Shown here: in pieces, positions 30,951 to 42,605 of the stretch
Numbering within the stretch: the stretch's first letter is position 1
Layout: every line of letters starts with the position of its first letter
Position numbers and translations under genes: made by a program
Notes under the pieces: model-generated
Told to the model about the DNA's origin: nothing
The model's database searches: none
What the model saw: only the letters and a program-made list of their open reading frames with translations
From: Patagioenas fasciata
Lineage: Eukaryota; Chordata; Aves; Columbiformes; Columbidae
Length of the DNA: 64,000 nucleotides
NCBI RefSeq assembly: GCF_037038585.1
Contig: NC_092523.1
Span: forward strand, 1,059,001-1,123,000
Reading direction: 5' to 3'

Positions 30951-33039
30951 TCTGCTGCCCAGCCCGGCTCTCCCAAGCCTGGACTGCCCTCTAGTTTCCC
31001 AGCTGGTGGGGACACAGCGGGGACTTCCCGGGGTGACACCTCCGCAGGACACCCGGGACACCCCACGGGTGACACTGCCGAGCCTGGGACGTGGCTCTGG
31101 GGCTGGTGTCCCTCAGTGCAGGGACATGGCACCAGGACATTGTCACCCGCATGCTCTGCCTCGGGTCCCCTTGTCCCCCCGGGGGTGAGGGGTGCGGGGG
31201 TCACCCAGCGCCCAGGGGTGACCCGCACAGCGCGGGGGATGCTGGTGTCCAGGGGGGTGTACACACACTGCACCCCACTGCCCCCCCATAGCGTCAGCAC
31301 CCACACAACAGCAGCGCCCCAGGGACCCCCGAACCCCTGGGTCCCAGCCTCGGGGGCAGCCCCTGGGTGCCCGGGCGGGGGGTCCCGGGGGGGCCGGGGG
31401 CTCGGGCTGTGTCAGCCGGGGATTAGCGAGGCCGGGATCTGCCTGAGCCCCTGATCCCGCTTAGCGCCGGCCCAGGCGGGGCTTAGAGGCCCCTGACGCC
31501 ACCCGCAGCGTCACCGGGTCCCCTGCGCCCCTGGGGACACAAAGCGGGGCGGGGCAGAGGTGGCATCGCCTGTGGGCTCTGCTCTCCCGGGCTGACCCCC
31601 AAATCCCCCCCGGGACACACGCCGGGGTCCCCACAGGGGTGGGGGGGATTCCCGGGTGGGTAATACAGCGTGGGCACCCCGGGCGCTGCACCCATCGGGG
31701 GACACCCCCTGCACCCCAAGACCTCGCCCCTCCGTGGGCTCCCGGGGCGTGCCCAGCACAGCCCCACGGCCACCCGTGGGTGCAGGTGCGTGTCCCTCCG
31801 GTGGCACCGCGGGACCGGGGGTGGCAGCGCGGTGACACCGGCTGGGTGACGCCACCAGCTGTAAATCCGCTCCTGTCAGGCGGAACAAATCCCCCCCGCC
31901 GCTCTATTAACTCGTTTTCAGCCCCCGGCCCCCCCGGCTGCCGGCGCGGGAGAGAACTAGGTCAGGCGTGTGCCTGTGCCGCGGGCACCCACGCGTGGGG
32001 GGGACACGGGGGGACACGGGGGACGGGGTCACTCCCGCACCCGTCGCACACGTAGGCGGCCCCACGGGTGAGCACACACCGCCCCCCCGCGTGGGCATGG
32101 CCACGCGTGTGCACACAAGTGGGGAAACTGAGGCACGGGACGGGAAATGCTGCAGAAAAGTGGGGGGGTGGCCTCGGGGTGTCCTTGTGCTGGGGGATCC
32201 TGTGTCCCCCCCTCCCCCCGCTCCCCTTCTCCGGCCCCGCCCTGCAATAATATCAATTAGCGGTGCACAGATCAGCGCTGATGAGCGGCGCCGGCAGCCC
32301 GGCCGCCCCCTGCGCCCCCCGGCTCTGCCTCCGAGGGCCCGGCCCCCCCAGCACCGGGAACCCCCCCAGCACCGGGACCCCCCCAACACCGGGATCCTCA
32401 CCCGGGGCTGAGCCGGGGGGAACTGGGAAGTGCTGACTCGGCAAAACCGCTTGGCGCGGGGGGTGCGTGCTCAGGATAGGGAGGTTGGAGGGCCGGGGGG
32501 GCCAGGAGCCGTCCCTGTCCCCATCCCTGTCCCCATCTCTGTCCCTATCCGTGTCCCCATCCCTGTCCCCATGGTGCACAGGGCAGCATGGGCAGGCAGG
32601 TGGCTCTGGGGGTGACACGGGTGACATCCCCCAGTGAAAGGTCTATAGGGACCAGCCCCATGCTCGGCCCAGACCCTCGGAGTTGCTGCCCCCCCAAAAC
32701 CATGCTGCAGCCCCCCCCATGCAGCTGGTGACACAGGAGCCACCCTGAGCTCCAGCGGGACCCTCCGGGTGTCCCCAGCACCGTGACCCCACAGTGACCT
32801 GAGCTCGGTCCCTGGTGCTGCCTTCCCCATGGTCCCCATGTCACCTCTCTGTGCCCCCCATGCCATCTCCCCGTGCCTCACCACCTCCCCATGCCCTTCC
32901 AGATATCACCTCCGTGTCCCCTCCGCCAATGTCAGGCTTGGAGCACAAATGCCACCTCACTGGCCGGTGGTGCCGGGGACCAGCCGGTGACCGTCGTGCT
33001 GTCCTCCCGCAGGACTGGGGACAAACCACCCCTGCAGCC
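30951..33039. other. Unique GC-rich intergenic sequence
   Basis: Mostly non-repetitive. It includes AT-containing pieces that stand out from the background at 31420-31500, 31855-31920 and 32240-32290 (aatatcaattagcggtgcac). No coding exon recognised. A (CCATCCCTGTCC)-type short repeat lies at 32510-32575. Confidence 0.4.
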
Positions 33040-33044
33040 CCCAA

Positions 33045-33552
33045 ATGGGGTGGATGGAGGGATGGAGGGGTGGAGGGAGGGACAGATGGATGCATGGAGG
33101 AGTAGATGGATGGATGCGAGGATGGACAGGGGGATGGATGGAGGGGTGGAGGGGTGGATGGATGGACAGATGAATGGATGGATGGACGGATGGATGGACG
33201 GATGGATGGAGGGATAGGTGGAGGGATAGGTGGATGGATGGATGGATGGATGGATGGATGGATGGATGGATGGACACATGGAAGGATGGATGGATGGATG
33301 GATGGAGGGATGGATGGATGGATGGATGGATGGATGGATGGATGGATAGATGGAGGGATAGATGGAGGGATAGATGGATGGATGGAGGCATGGATGGAGG
33401 GATGGATGGAAGGATGGATGGATGGATGGATGGATGGATGGATATATGGAGGGACATATGGAGGGATAGGTGGAGGGATAGGTGGAGGGATGGATGGAGG
33501 GATGGATGGAAGGATGGGCGGATGGATGAAGGGATGGATGGGTAGATGGAGC
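33045..33552. repeat. Tetranucleotide array (GGAT)n
   Basis: About 500 bases of GGAT/GATG with scattered gaggga and gata variants. It gives MDGW-type frames on + and HPSI-type on minus, both meaningless. Confidence 0.97.
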
Positions 33553-35715
33553 GCCAGACAGACGGATGCTATGGGAATGGGCAGCAGAACAATACGGTAC
33601 CTACTGCACAGGCGCAGTCTCTGGAAACACAAAGGGGTTCTGGAGCCGGAGGAAGACGCCGGGCGTGAGGAAGGGCAGACGAACAGAGCCCGTGTCGCCC
33701 AGGCGCCCGTGGTCCTGCCCTCCCAGGGCTCTCGTTGTCCCGCTGCTCCCGGTGCCGGTGGCACAGCGGTGGCCGTGAGCTGTGCCGACCCAACCGGGAT
33801 GCTCCACCGCCCCGGTGCCACCGCGCTGGGACGGGGACGGGTTCGAGGGGACGGCTGCTCGGGTGGCCGCTCCCAGGTCACCCCAAATCTGTCCCCGAAG
33901 GCCACCCGGCCATGGGGCAGCATCCAGCCCCTCCGCAGCCGCCAGCCCCATCCCACCGCCGCCCCGAGCCCCCTTTTGCTGCTCACCAGACTCTTCCTCC
34001 CTACGGGGTGTCCCTGGGATGGACCTGGTGATGGCTCCTTCCCCCGCCCACCACCACGGCCCCTTCCCGAGCCCCCCGGCAGCAGGACGGATTTGGACCC
34101 CCAATATCTCCCAGCCCCCCAAGCCGGGTGCTGCCGCGCTGTGCCACGGGCGGCAGAGCCGAATGAAAGCGCCGCGGCGGGGCCTTCCTCCCGCGTCTGT
34201 CCCTCCTCTGCCTCGCCAGGTGGGTCCCGCAGGGCACCCCGGGGTGCTCGGGCTGACCAAGCGGGGCTGGGGCGACCTAACAAAGCGGGACTCAGCCCGA
34301 CCTAATGAAGCGGGGCTCAGCCCACGTCCCCATGTGCCGATGTCCTCTTTCTGTCCTGATGTCCTCCCTCGTCCTCCCCACACTCGCCCAGGACCCACGG
34401 CGGCTTCGGGGCCGGAGCCACCCAGGGGTGCCCGGGGGACCCCTGGGGAATTCCCAGCTCCCGCACCCCATTTCTGGGGAATGCAGAGGGGAGCAGTGGA
34501 GGAACCGGGGGGGATTTGCCGCCTGTTTACCCACAGCCCCCAAATGGCCGTATCTTACCCCAAGCTGGTGATGAGCCCGCGCGCCTCCCACTCGCCCGGG
34601 TTTGGCGTGGCTGGTGCCACCTCTCGCTCTGGTTGGAGCCGAGATGGGGGAGTCACCGCCGCTGGGGGGGGACAGGCTTGGGGACAGCTTGGAGGTCCTG
34701 GGGACCGCTGGTCTCCTGTCCCCATCCCTGGGCGAGATGCTCCCAGCATCACCCCATCGTGTCCCTGGCACCGAGGGTGACATCCAGCCCGCGTGGGGAC
34801 GTCGCTGTCCCATCCCACGGGCCTCAGGGGACACCTGCCACAGCCCCACGGACTCACCCCACGGACTCACCCCACGGACTCACCCCACAGCTCCCGGCCC
34901 CTCAGCAGCCGCCGCCGGCTCCGCTCAAACTTTGCCACAAGTTGAGACAAAGGCAGCGGGTCCCTGTCCCCTGTCCCCTGTCCCCTGTCCCTGTCCCCAG
35001 ACAGCTTGGTGCCACCGCACTTAATGAGGGCACGAGGGCGAGGGCGGTGGGCTCAGGGGCTGCTCACACACACTCACGGCACATTAACCCTTCCCCTTCC
35101 CCTGCCGCTCCGCTCCCCCCGTCTTTGGGGCAGCCGGGGATTTTTGGGGGGCTGCCCTGTGCCCACGGTGCTCCCTGCACCTGGTGTTGGCCTTGGGGGG
35201 TCCCAGCTGCAGCCCCCCCAGGATTCCCACCCTGCAAAATGCTGGGGAAGGATGCGGGTGTCCCCCAGGTGCCTTTGTCCCCTGAGCCACGCAGAGGGGG
35301 TGACCATGGTCCCCATCCACCGGGACCCTCTGCAGCACCCTGGGGACATGGGGCACCCCCAGCCCATGTCTCAGCCTGTGCCCCAGGGTTTGGGGGCGCC
35401 CCAGAAGGGCTGAGCCAGCAGGGGGGCCCTGACCCCGTCCCTCACCGGCTGCTCCGCTGGTGTCCCTGTCCCAGCACCCCCGGCAGCAGTGACACTGCCG
35501 GGCTGCTCGTGGGGTGACCTGGTGCATCCTGCAGGCTGGGACCGGCCCCTGCCCACAGTCACTGTCCTGCCATCCCATCCCATCTCGTGACAGCCCCTCC
35601 TCGCCTCCCCCTGCCGCCCCGTCTGCCCCCGCCTCCTCTTTCCAATCTGATCTTCATCCAGCCGCCATCTGCTCAGCCACCCACCTCTCCACCCGCCTCG
35701 CCATCCTTTACATCT
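33553..35715. other. Spacer between the two tetranucleotide arrays, no gene recognised
   Basis: GC-rich unique sequence with small local repeats: 'ggactcaccccac' x4 at 34850-34890, 'ctgtcccctgtccc' at 34970-34998, and a 'gcgggactcagcccgaccta' pair near 34285-34325. Long frames exist but show no domain features. Confidence 0.4.
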
Positions 35716-36171
35716 CTCTGCCCTTCTGTCCCATCCATCCGTCCATCTATCCATCCATCCTCTTCATCCATCTGCCCCTCTGCCTCTTCCATCTTCTCAC
35801 TCCCTCCATCCACCTGCTCAGCCATCTCGCTCTCCATCCTCTCCAGCTCCACCACCGCCCTCCCCATCCGTCTGCACTTCCATCTTCTCCATCGCTCTGT
35901 CCATCCCTCCGTCCATGCACCGGCCCCTGTCTGCCCCTCCATCTGCTCCTTCCCTCCCTCCTTCCTTCCTCCCACCCATGCTTTTCATCCTTCTACCTGT
36001 CTTCTCCATCCGTCCATCCATCCATCTGTCCATCCATCCATCTGTCTCTCAATCCATCCATCCATCCATCCATCCATCCGCCCATCCATCCATCCGTCTG
36101 TCCATCCGTCCGTCCATCCGTCCATCTGTCCGTCCATCTGTCCATCCATCCATCCATCCATCTGTCTGTCA

Positions 36172-36205
<34 letters not shown>

Positions 36206-36437
36206 CCATCCGTCCATCCATCCATCCATCCATCCATCCATCCATCCATCCATCTGTCTGTCAATCCATCCGTCCATCCATCCATCCATCCATCCATCCA
36301 TCCATCCATCCATCAATCCATCCGTCCGTTCATCCATCCATCCATCCATCCATCCATCCATCCATCTGTCTGTCAATCCATCCATCCATCCATCCGTCCA
36401 TCCATCCATGCATCCATCCATCCATCTGTCCGTCCAT

Positions 36438-36473
<36 letters not shown>

Positions 36474-36735
36474 CCATCCATCCATCCATCTGTCTGTCAA
36501 TCCATCCATCCATCCATCCATCCATCTGTCTGTCAATCCATCCATCCATCCATCCATCCATCCATCCATCCATCCATCCTTCCATCCGTCCATCCATCCA
36601 TCCATCTGTCTGTCTGTCAATCCATCCGTCCATCCATCCATCTATCCTTCCATCCATCCATCCATCCATCCATCCATCCATCCATCCATCCATCCATCCG
36701 TCTGTCCGTCCGTCCGTCCATCTGCCCCTCCATCC
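35716..36735. repeat. Tetranucleotide array (CATC)n, inverted relative to 33045-33552
   Basis: About 1 kb of CATC/CCAT with regular insertions of 'tgtctgtcaat', giving higher-order units of about 70-110 bp in 36010-36640. It is the complement of the GGAT array 2.2 kb upstream. Confidence 0.97.
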
Positions 36736-36879
36736 CCCCCACCTCCTCCATCCATCTCCCCCATCTCAGCCGCCGGTGCAGAGGTGGCAGCAGGGCACAG
36801 TGTCTGTCACCCGCTGTCACCCGCAGAAGGGGCCGCGGTGCCCGGGGGGGTGCTCAGCTGCCACCCCCTGCGTCCGTCG

Positions 36880-37030
36880 GCCGATGGAGCTGACAGCCGC
36901 TCGTTAGCGATGCCCTGATGAGGGCAGCGGTGTCCGCTCCCGGTGATCTAACTATGTCAGCACTATTGCTGCTTTGACCATCCAGACGGTCACGTTAGTG
37001 TTGATCTTCCTCTATCATCCAGGTGGCTGG
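36880..37030. other. Unique AT-containing segment, possible conserved noncoding element
   Basis: Between the CATC array and a CR1. Balanced base composition (gatctaactatgtcagcac, gttagtgttgatcttcctct), unlike the flanks. No coding signal. Flagged only because it contrasts with its surroundings. Confidence 0.3.
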
Positions 37031-37061
37031 AACCGCACGTCTTGCTTTCCCACGTCTTTGC

Positions 37062-37925
37062 TTTCACAGAACCCCAGAGTGTCAGGGGTTGGAACGGACC
37101 CCAAAGCTCATCCAGTGCAATCCCCCCATGGAGCAGGAACACCCAGCTGAGGTTCCACAGGAAGGGGTCCAGGCGGGTTTGAATGTCTGCAGAGAAGGAG
37201 ACTCCACAACCTCCCTGGGCAGCCTGGGCCAGGCCCTGACACCCTCACCAGGAACAAGTTTCTTCTCATCTTTCAGTGGAACCTCCTGTGTTCCAGTTTG
37301 CACCCATTGTCCCTTGTCACCCAGAAGAGCCTGGCTCCATCCTCCTGACGCTGCCCCTTTCCATATTGATCCCCAGGAATGAGTCCCCCCTCAGTCTCCT
37401 CTTCTCCAGCTCCAGAGCCCCAGCTCCCTCAGCCTTTCCTCACACGGGAGATGCTCCACTCCCTTCAGCATCTTGGTGGCTGCGCTGGACTCTCTCCAGC
37501 AGTTCCCTGTCCTTCTGGAGCTGAGGGGCCACAACTGGACACAATATTCCAGGGGTGGTCTTCCCAGGGCAGAGCAGAGGGGCAGGAGAACCTCTCTGAC
37601 CTACTGACCACCCCCTTCTAACCCACCCCAGGTACCATTGGCTTCCTGGCCACAAGGGCCCAGTGCTGGCTCATGGTCACCCTGTTGTCCCAAGGACCCC
37701 CAGCTCCCTTTCCCCCACGCTGCTCTCCAAAAGATTGTTCCCAGCTTACACTGGAACCTGGGGTTGTTCCTGCCCAGATGCAAAACTCTACACTTGCCCT
37801 TGTTCTATTTCGTTAAATGTTTCCCTGCCAAACTCTCCAGCCTGTCCAGGTCTCTGGATGGCAGCACAGCCTCCAGTGTCACCACTGCTCCCAGTTTACT
37901 GTCATCGGCAAACCTGATCACATCT
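37062..37925 (-). mobile_element. CR1 LINE, long 3' fragment (minus orientation)
   Basis: Reverse-oriented CR1: starts 'cacagaaccccagagtgtc', then 'cagctgaggttccacaggaa', 'gaaggagactccacaacctc', 'ccctcagtctcctcttctcc', 'ctggactctctccagcagtt', 'ggcttcctggccacaaggg', and reaches 'aaacctgatcacatctttgc'. About 860 bp, 5'-truncated. Very similar to the copy at 62618-63180. Confidence 0.93.
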
Positions 37926-37949
37926 TTGCTTTCCAACATCCGTCCCCCC

Positions 37950-38140
37950 CAAATCCCCATCCCGCAGCGGCGCTGAGCGGGCGGGCACAAGGACCCGGGG
38001 CGGCCGGAGGGGGCGTGGCTAAAGCTGGAGCAAAGCAGGGGGCGGAGCCAGAGCGGTGTGTGGGCGGAGCCATTGGGCGAGGCGTGGCCAGTGAGGCGTG
38101 GCCAGGGGGCGTGTCCAGGGCGGGGTGTGTCCCGGCGGCC
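37950..38140 (+). promoter_or_regulatory. NAGK: NAGK CpG-island promoter with GC boxes
   Basis: Several GC/CACCC-type boxes (ggggcgtggct, gggggcggagcc, gtgggcggagcc, gaggcgtggcc, gggggcgtgtcc) and one ATTGG (reverse CCAAT) box near 38071 within 110 bases of the start codon. No TATA box. The CR1 ends only about 30 bp upstream. Confidence 0.75.
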
Positions 38141-40454
38141 ATGGCGTCGCTGTTCGGCGGCGTGGAGGGGTGAGGAGTCACGACACGGGTGGGGTGGGGG
38201 GGTCCCCAAACCCCCCGTGTCCACTTCGGGTCCCCCCAACCTGTGTGGGAAGCGGGCGGAGGTCGGGGGGGGGCGCCCCGGCTGCAGCCGGAGCCTGCAG
38301 CCGGGGCGCCCCCCCCCCGACCTCCGCCCATGGTGGGTCCCCCCCTGGCAGCGTGTGTGTCCCCCCCACTTTGTCCCCACAGCGGGGGCACCCACTCCAA
38401 GGTGGTGCTGGTGTCGGGAGATGGGCAGATTTTGGCCGAGACGGAGGGACCCTGCACCAATCACTGGGTGAGCTGGGGGGGACACCCCCCTAAATTTGGG
38501 GGGGCGGGACAGGGTGGGACATTTTGCGGGGGGGGTGTCCCCAAGTTCCCAGGGTGGGATGAAGGTGTTAAAGATGATGCTGGGGGGGGTCTACAAGCTA
38601 CAAACTTCCCCTGGGATGGAATCCAGGGGTTGCAGGGGGGGTTTTAGGGTTTGGGGAGACTTTAGGGTTTAGGAAGGGACTTTAGGGTTTGGAAGGGGAC
38701 GTTAGGGTTTGGGAGGGGACTTCAATGTGTGTTCCCCCCCCAATTTCTCAGCTCATCGGCTCCGAGAAGTGCCTGGAGAGGATCGAGCGCATGGTCAGCG
38801 AGGCCAAGAGCAAAGCGGGGGCCGATCCCCACGTCCCCCTCCGCTCACTGGTGAGTCCCCCCGTCCCCCCCTCGCTGTGTCCCCCGGCCGGGGGTGACAG
38901 GGACGCTGTGGCAGGGGCTGTCCCTGAGCGGGGGGGACCAGAAGGACGCCATCGGGAAGCTGACGGAGGAGCTGCACCGGCGCTTCCCCCACCTCAGCCA
39001 GAGCTATTACATCACCACCGATGCCGTGGGGGCCATGGCCACCGCCACCGACCAGGGTAGGGGACACGTCACCGCGGGGGGACATCCCCGTGCGGTTTGG
39101 GGGGTGACCGTGCGTGTCCCCTCCGTCCTGCGCAGGCGGCATCGTCCTGATCTCGGGTACCGGCTCCAACTGCAAACTCATCAACCCCGACGGGTCGGAG
39201 ACGGGCTGCGGTGGCTGGGGACACATGATGGGTGACGAGGGCTCAGGTGGGCGATGTGGGACGCTGTGGGGCGGTTGGGGACGCCGGGGGGGCGGTGGAC
39301 GCCGGGGGGGTCTCACCTGGCTCCCCGCAGCGTACTGGATCGCGCATCAGGCCGTCAAGATGGTGTTCGACTGCATGGACAACCTGGAGGTGCCGCCGCA
39401 CGACGTGGGGTACATCAAGCAGGCCATGTTCGACTACTTCCAGGTGCTGGGGGGCCGGGGGGGGCCGGGCTGCGTGCGGGTGTCCTGGGGGGCGGCGGGG
39501 TCTGGGGGCGCTCCGGGCTGCTCCATGGGGTGGTGGGATTTGGGGGATGATCCACGGCAGGGTCCTGGGGGGCTCTGTGCTGGATGGGGGGTCCCGGGGG
39601 TCCCATGTGCTGCGGGGCGGGATATGGGCTCAGCGCTGGGTCCCCCGGTGTGGCAGATCTCGGACAGGATGGGGCTCCTGACGCACCTCTACCGCACCTT
39701 CGAGAAGTCCAAGTTTGCGGGGTTTTGCCAGAAGCTGGCGGAGGGTAAAGAAACCCCTTTCCCGGGGGGGACACGGAGGGGAGAGGCCCTTGGGCAGCCC
39801 CTCCCAGGGCCTGTCTCCCCTTTGCCGCTCCCCGGCTCTGGTCTCTGCCCCTTTGCTCCCGTCACCCCGAGCACCCTGCGCCCCCATCGGGCGCCGGTGG
39901 GTGTGGGGGTGCCCCAGGTCCCCATCCCACCCCCCGCTTTGTCCCCAGGCGCCCAGGCTGGGGACCCGCTCTGCTGCCACGTCTTCACCAGGGCGGGCGA
40001 GGTGCTGGCTCGCCACGTCGTGGCCGTGCTGCCCAAAATCGACCGGGTGAGCGCCGGTGGGGCCGGGGGCGCGTGGGGGGGGGAACCCGGTTCTAATCCC
40101 CCCCCTCCCCGCAGAGCCTGTTCCTGGGGGAGCTGGGGCTGCCCATCGTGTGCGTGGGCTCCGTCTGGAACAGCTGGGAGCGCATGCAGGCGGGTGAGCG
40201 CCGGGACGGGGGCGACCGGGGGGGTCCCGCGGTTCCCCCGCCCCCCAAACGCCGTGTCCCCCGCAGGGTTCATCCGGGTGCTGGCGCAGGCGCGGGACGA
40301 GGCCCCCGGCCGCATCTTCACCCGCTTCAGCCTCCTGAAGCTGAAACGCTCCTCGGCGCTGGGGGGGGCCCGGCTGGGCGCCCAGAACATCGGCCAAGCG
40401 CTGCCCTTGGACTACGCGGACAACGTCGACGTCTTCTACACACACGTCTTCTAG
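38141..40454 (+). CDS. NAGK: N-acetyl-D-glucosamine kinase (10 exons, 343 aa)
   Basis: Phosphorylates GlcNAc (and, in mammals, ManNAc) to the 6-phosphate in amino-sugar salvage; cytosolic, BadF/BadG/BcrA/BcrD-type ASKHA fold. Exons: 38141-38169, 38383-38467, 38752-38850, 38915-39056, 39136-39246, 39331-39443, 39657-39744, 39949-40046, 40115-40193, 40267-40454. GT/AG borders and phases are consistent: 1032 nt including TAG, against 344 aa in human. Motifs: phosphate-1 loop GGVEGGGTHSK at the N-terminus; [13 protein letters not shown] with the presumed catalytic Asp107; phosphate-2 [26 protein letters not shown]; hinge-side [13 protein letters not shown] near the C-terminus. The protein ends DVFYTHVF. 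Introns are tiny (65-213 bp except the first), typical of microchromosomes. No defects seen. Confidence 0.97.
38255..38329. repeat. 75-bp inverted repeat in NAGK intron 1
   Basis: Left arm from GGGCGGAGGTC through GCGCCCCGGCTGCAG (38255-38287), short loop, right arm CTGCAGCCGGGGCGC to GACCTCCGCCC (38295-38329). The arms match except that the G run is eight in one and ten in the other. As RNA it would fold into a hairpin of about 33 bp. Confidence 0.9.
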
Positions 40455-40909
40455 TCGTGCGTGTCCCCCGCCGCCGTCACCCCCGGGACGGAGGGACCCT
40501 CCGCACGCAGCGCCGGGGGCCGGCAAACGGGTGGTGGTGGTGGTTTGGTGATGAAGAGCTTGTGCGGCTGGTAGGAAATATTAACGAGCTGCCTCGGTAG
40601 TAACGGAAATTGCTGTGAACTTGCACGTAGAGTTTGGTTTAGGTGAGGGACACCTGGAGGTGGTTCAGAGTGACCTTCCAGCCATCAGCAGGTGCTGCTT
40701 CTGCAGAAAATCCGATGGAAGGACCCCCCGAGGAGCAGGAAGAGCCCAGGCTCGGGTATTAGACTCTGCTGTGAGGGTTTGATTAGGTTGTGAGGGTTTG
40801 ATTAGATTGTGAGGGTTTGATTGTGAGGTTGGGTTGCCCAGGGGTGCCTGTGTTGGGGTCCCGTGTGGAGGGACCCCTCGAGCTGATCTCTCTGCTGCTG
40901 TACCAGCGC

Positions 40910-40915
40910 AATAAA
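40910..40915 (+). terminator. NAGK: AATAAA poly(A) signal of NAGK
   Basis: AATAAA 456 bases after the stop, preceded by the sequence 'gtaccagcgc' and followed within 20 bases by 'tttggtgcaattt'. First canonical signal downstream. Confidence 0.75.
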
Positions 40916-41489
40916 CCATTTGGTGCAATTTACCACCCGAGACTCTGCTTTGGGTAGCCTGGGCTGGAGAAACCTCCTTGACGTCGGGGACCCTGGATGT
41001 CACCGTCGGAACGTCTCCGAAATCCCACCGCCCGCAGAGGGCGGGAGTCAGAAAGGCGCCCAAAGACCTTATGTCGAGAAGATTTATAACTAAAAATACT
41101 TTTATAACTAAAAATGTATCTATAACCAAAAGCAGGGGCCCAGCAGGACAGCAGGCACAAGGATCAGCACAAACCCGCGACATCAGCTGGAAAAGAGATT
41201 CCCGGACAAACGGTTATTGGGACGTTGGGGATGATTTGGTGTTGGGGTGAAAAGCCCTGAGTCGGGGAATCGGGACAAAAGGCTGTGCCCGAATTGGGGA
41301 GATCGGACCGCGCTGGGACACAAACGCTGAGCTCGGAGAAGCTGCTGAGGGACGTGTCCAGTTGTTCTCTGACGGGTACGTCAGACACGGCCCGAATCGG
41401 CAGACGCTTAAATATCAGGAGAGCTTTTTCAGCCAGACCAGAGACACAAAACAATTGGCAAGGATGCAGAATTAGCACCGGGACCCAGG

Positions 41490-41695
41490 GCTGCAGTTAA
41501 AATGGACCAAGAGGTTCCTGCTCGGTGCAGAGAGGTGGTGGCTGAACCATCCCTGAGACATTCCAGGCCAGGCTGGATGGGCTCCGAGCAACCTGAGCTG
41601 GTGAAGATGTCCCTGTCATGGCAGGGGGCACTGGGACGATGTCCCTGTCATGGCCGGGCTGGTCCTGCCTGGGGGGCACTGGTGAGCTGGGTCAG
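41490..41695 (+). mobile_element. CR1 LINE 3' fragment (plus orientation)
   Basis: 'agagaggtggtggctgaacc', 'ccaggccaggctggatgggc', 'gagcaacctgagctggtgaa', 'gatgtccctgtcatggcagg' match the CR1 3' tail; the last phrase is repeated once. It abuts the purine tract at 41700, so the true 3' end is not clear. Confidence 0.8.
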
Positions 41696-41704
41696 GGTTG
41701 GGCT

Positions 41705-42240
41705 GCACTGAGAAGAGAAATGGAAGAAAACAAAAAGAGAGGAGGAGAGAAAGGGAGAGAAAATGGGACAGAAAAATAAAGAGAAAAAAGACAAAGGTTA
41801 AAAAAAAAAAGAAAAAAGGGAAAATAAAAAAGAATGAAAGAAAAAAGAAAAAAGGATGAAGAAAAATAAGAAACAGAAAAAGAAGAAAAATAAAGATATG
41901 AGAAACAAGAGAGAAAAAAAAGAAAAAGAAGAAAAAAGGAAAAGAAGAAAATAAAAAGATGAAAAAGAGGAAAAAAGAAGAAAAAGATGGGGGAAAAGTA
42001 AAAGAGAAGAAAAAGGAAAAGAAAAAAGAAGAAAAAAGAAAAATTAAAAAGAAGAAAAAGAGAAAAGAAAAATGAAAAACAAAGAAGAAAAAATAAATGT
42101 GAAAAAAGAAAAAGAAAAAGCAGCAAGAGGAGGAAAAAGAAAAAGAAAAAAGGAAAAGCAAAGAAGAAAACATAGTAAAAAAAGAAAAATAGGAGGAAAA
42201 AAAAAGCATAAAAAAGGCAAAATAAAGCAAAAGCAAAGGT
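41705..42240. repeat. Long A-rich polypurine tract (GAAAAA-type)
   Basis: Over 500 bases almost only A and G on + (aagaaaaagaagaaaaa...), with rare T. It lies directly at the 3' side of a CR1 fragment. Gives K/E or F/L frames without meaning. Confidence 0.95.
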
Positions 42241-42329
42241 GTTTCCGGTGCTTCTGCTTGGTCTGAGCAGCTGGGGCTGCGCCTGACCCACAGCACCCAG
42301 CCCAGAGCCGCCTCTCCCCCATAGCTGGG

Positions 42330-42605
42330 GCTCTGGGGACACAGGGCACTGAGAACTCTGGGGACACAGGGCACTGTGAGCTCTGGGCACTGAGAGCTCT
42401 GGGGACACAGGGCACTGTGAGCTCTGGGCACTGAGAGCTCTGGGGACACAGGGCACTGTGAGCTCTGGGCACTGGGGCTCTGGGGACACAGGGCACTGTG
42501 AGCTCTGGGCACTGAGAGCTCTGGGGACACAGGGCACTGAGAGCTCTGGGCACTGAGAGCTCTGGGGACACAGGGCACTGTGAGCTCTGGGGGCTCTGGG
42601 GACAA
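42330..42605. repeat. 41-bp minisatellite (GAGCTCTGGGGACACAGGGC)n
   Basis: About seven units of 41 bp or fragments, alternating 'ctctggggacacagggcact' and 'gtgagctctgggcactgaga'. Confidence 0.92.

Noticed and set aside
35514-36918. Long His-Pro-Ser-Ile frames over 440 codons
   Set aside because: Translation of the CATC tetranucleotide array.
36930-37020. MicroRNA hairpin candidate near 'tgtcagcactattgctgct'
   Set aside because: I could not find a long enough complementary arm, and the sequence does not match a family I know.
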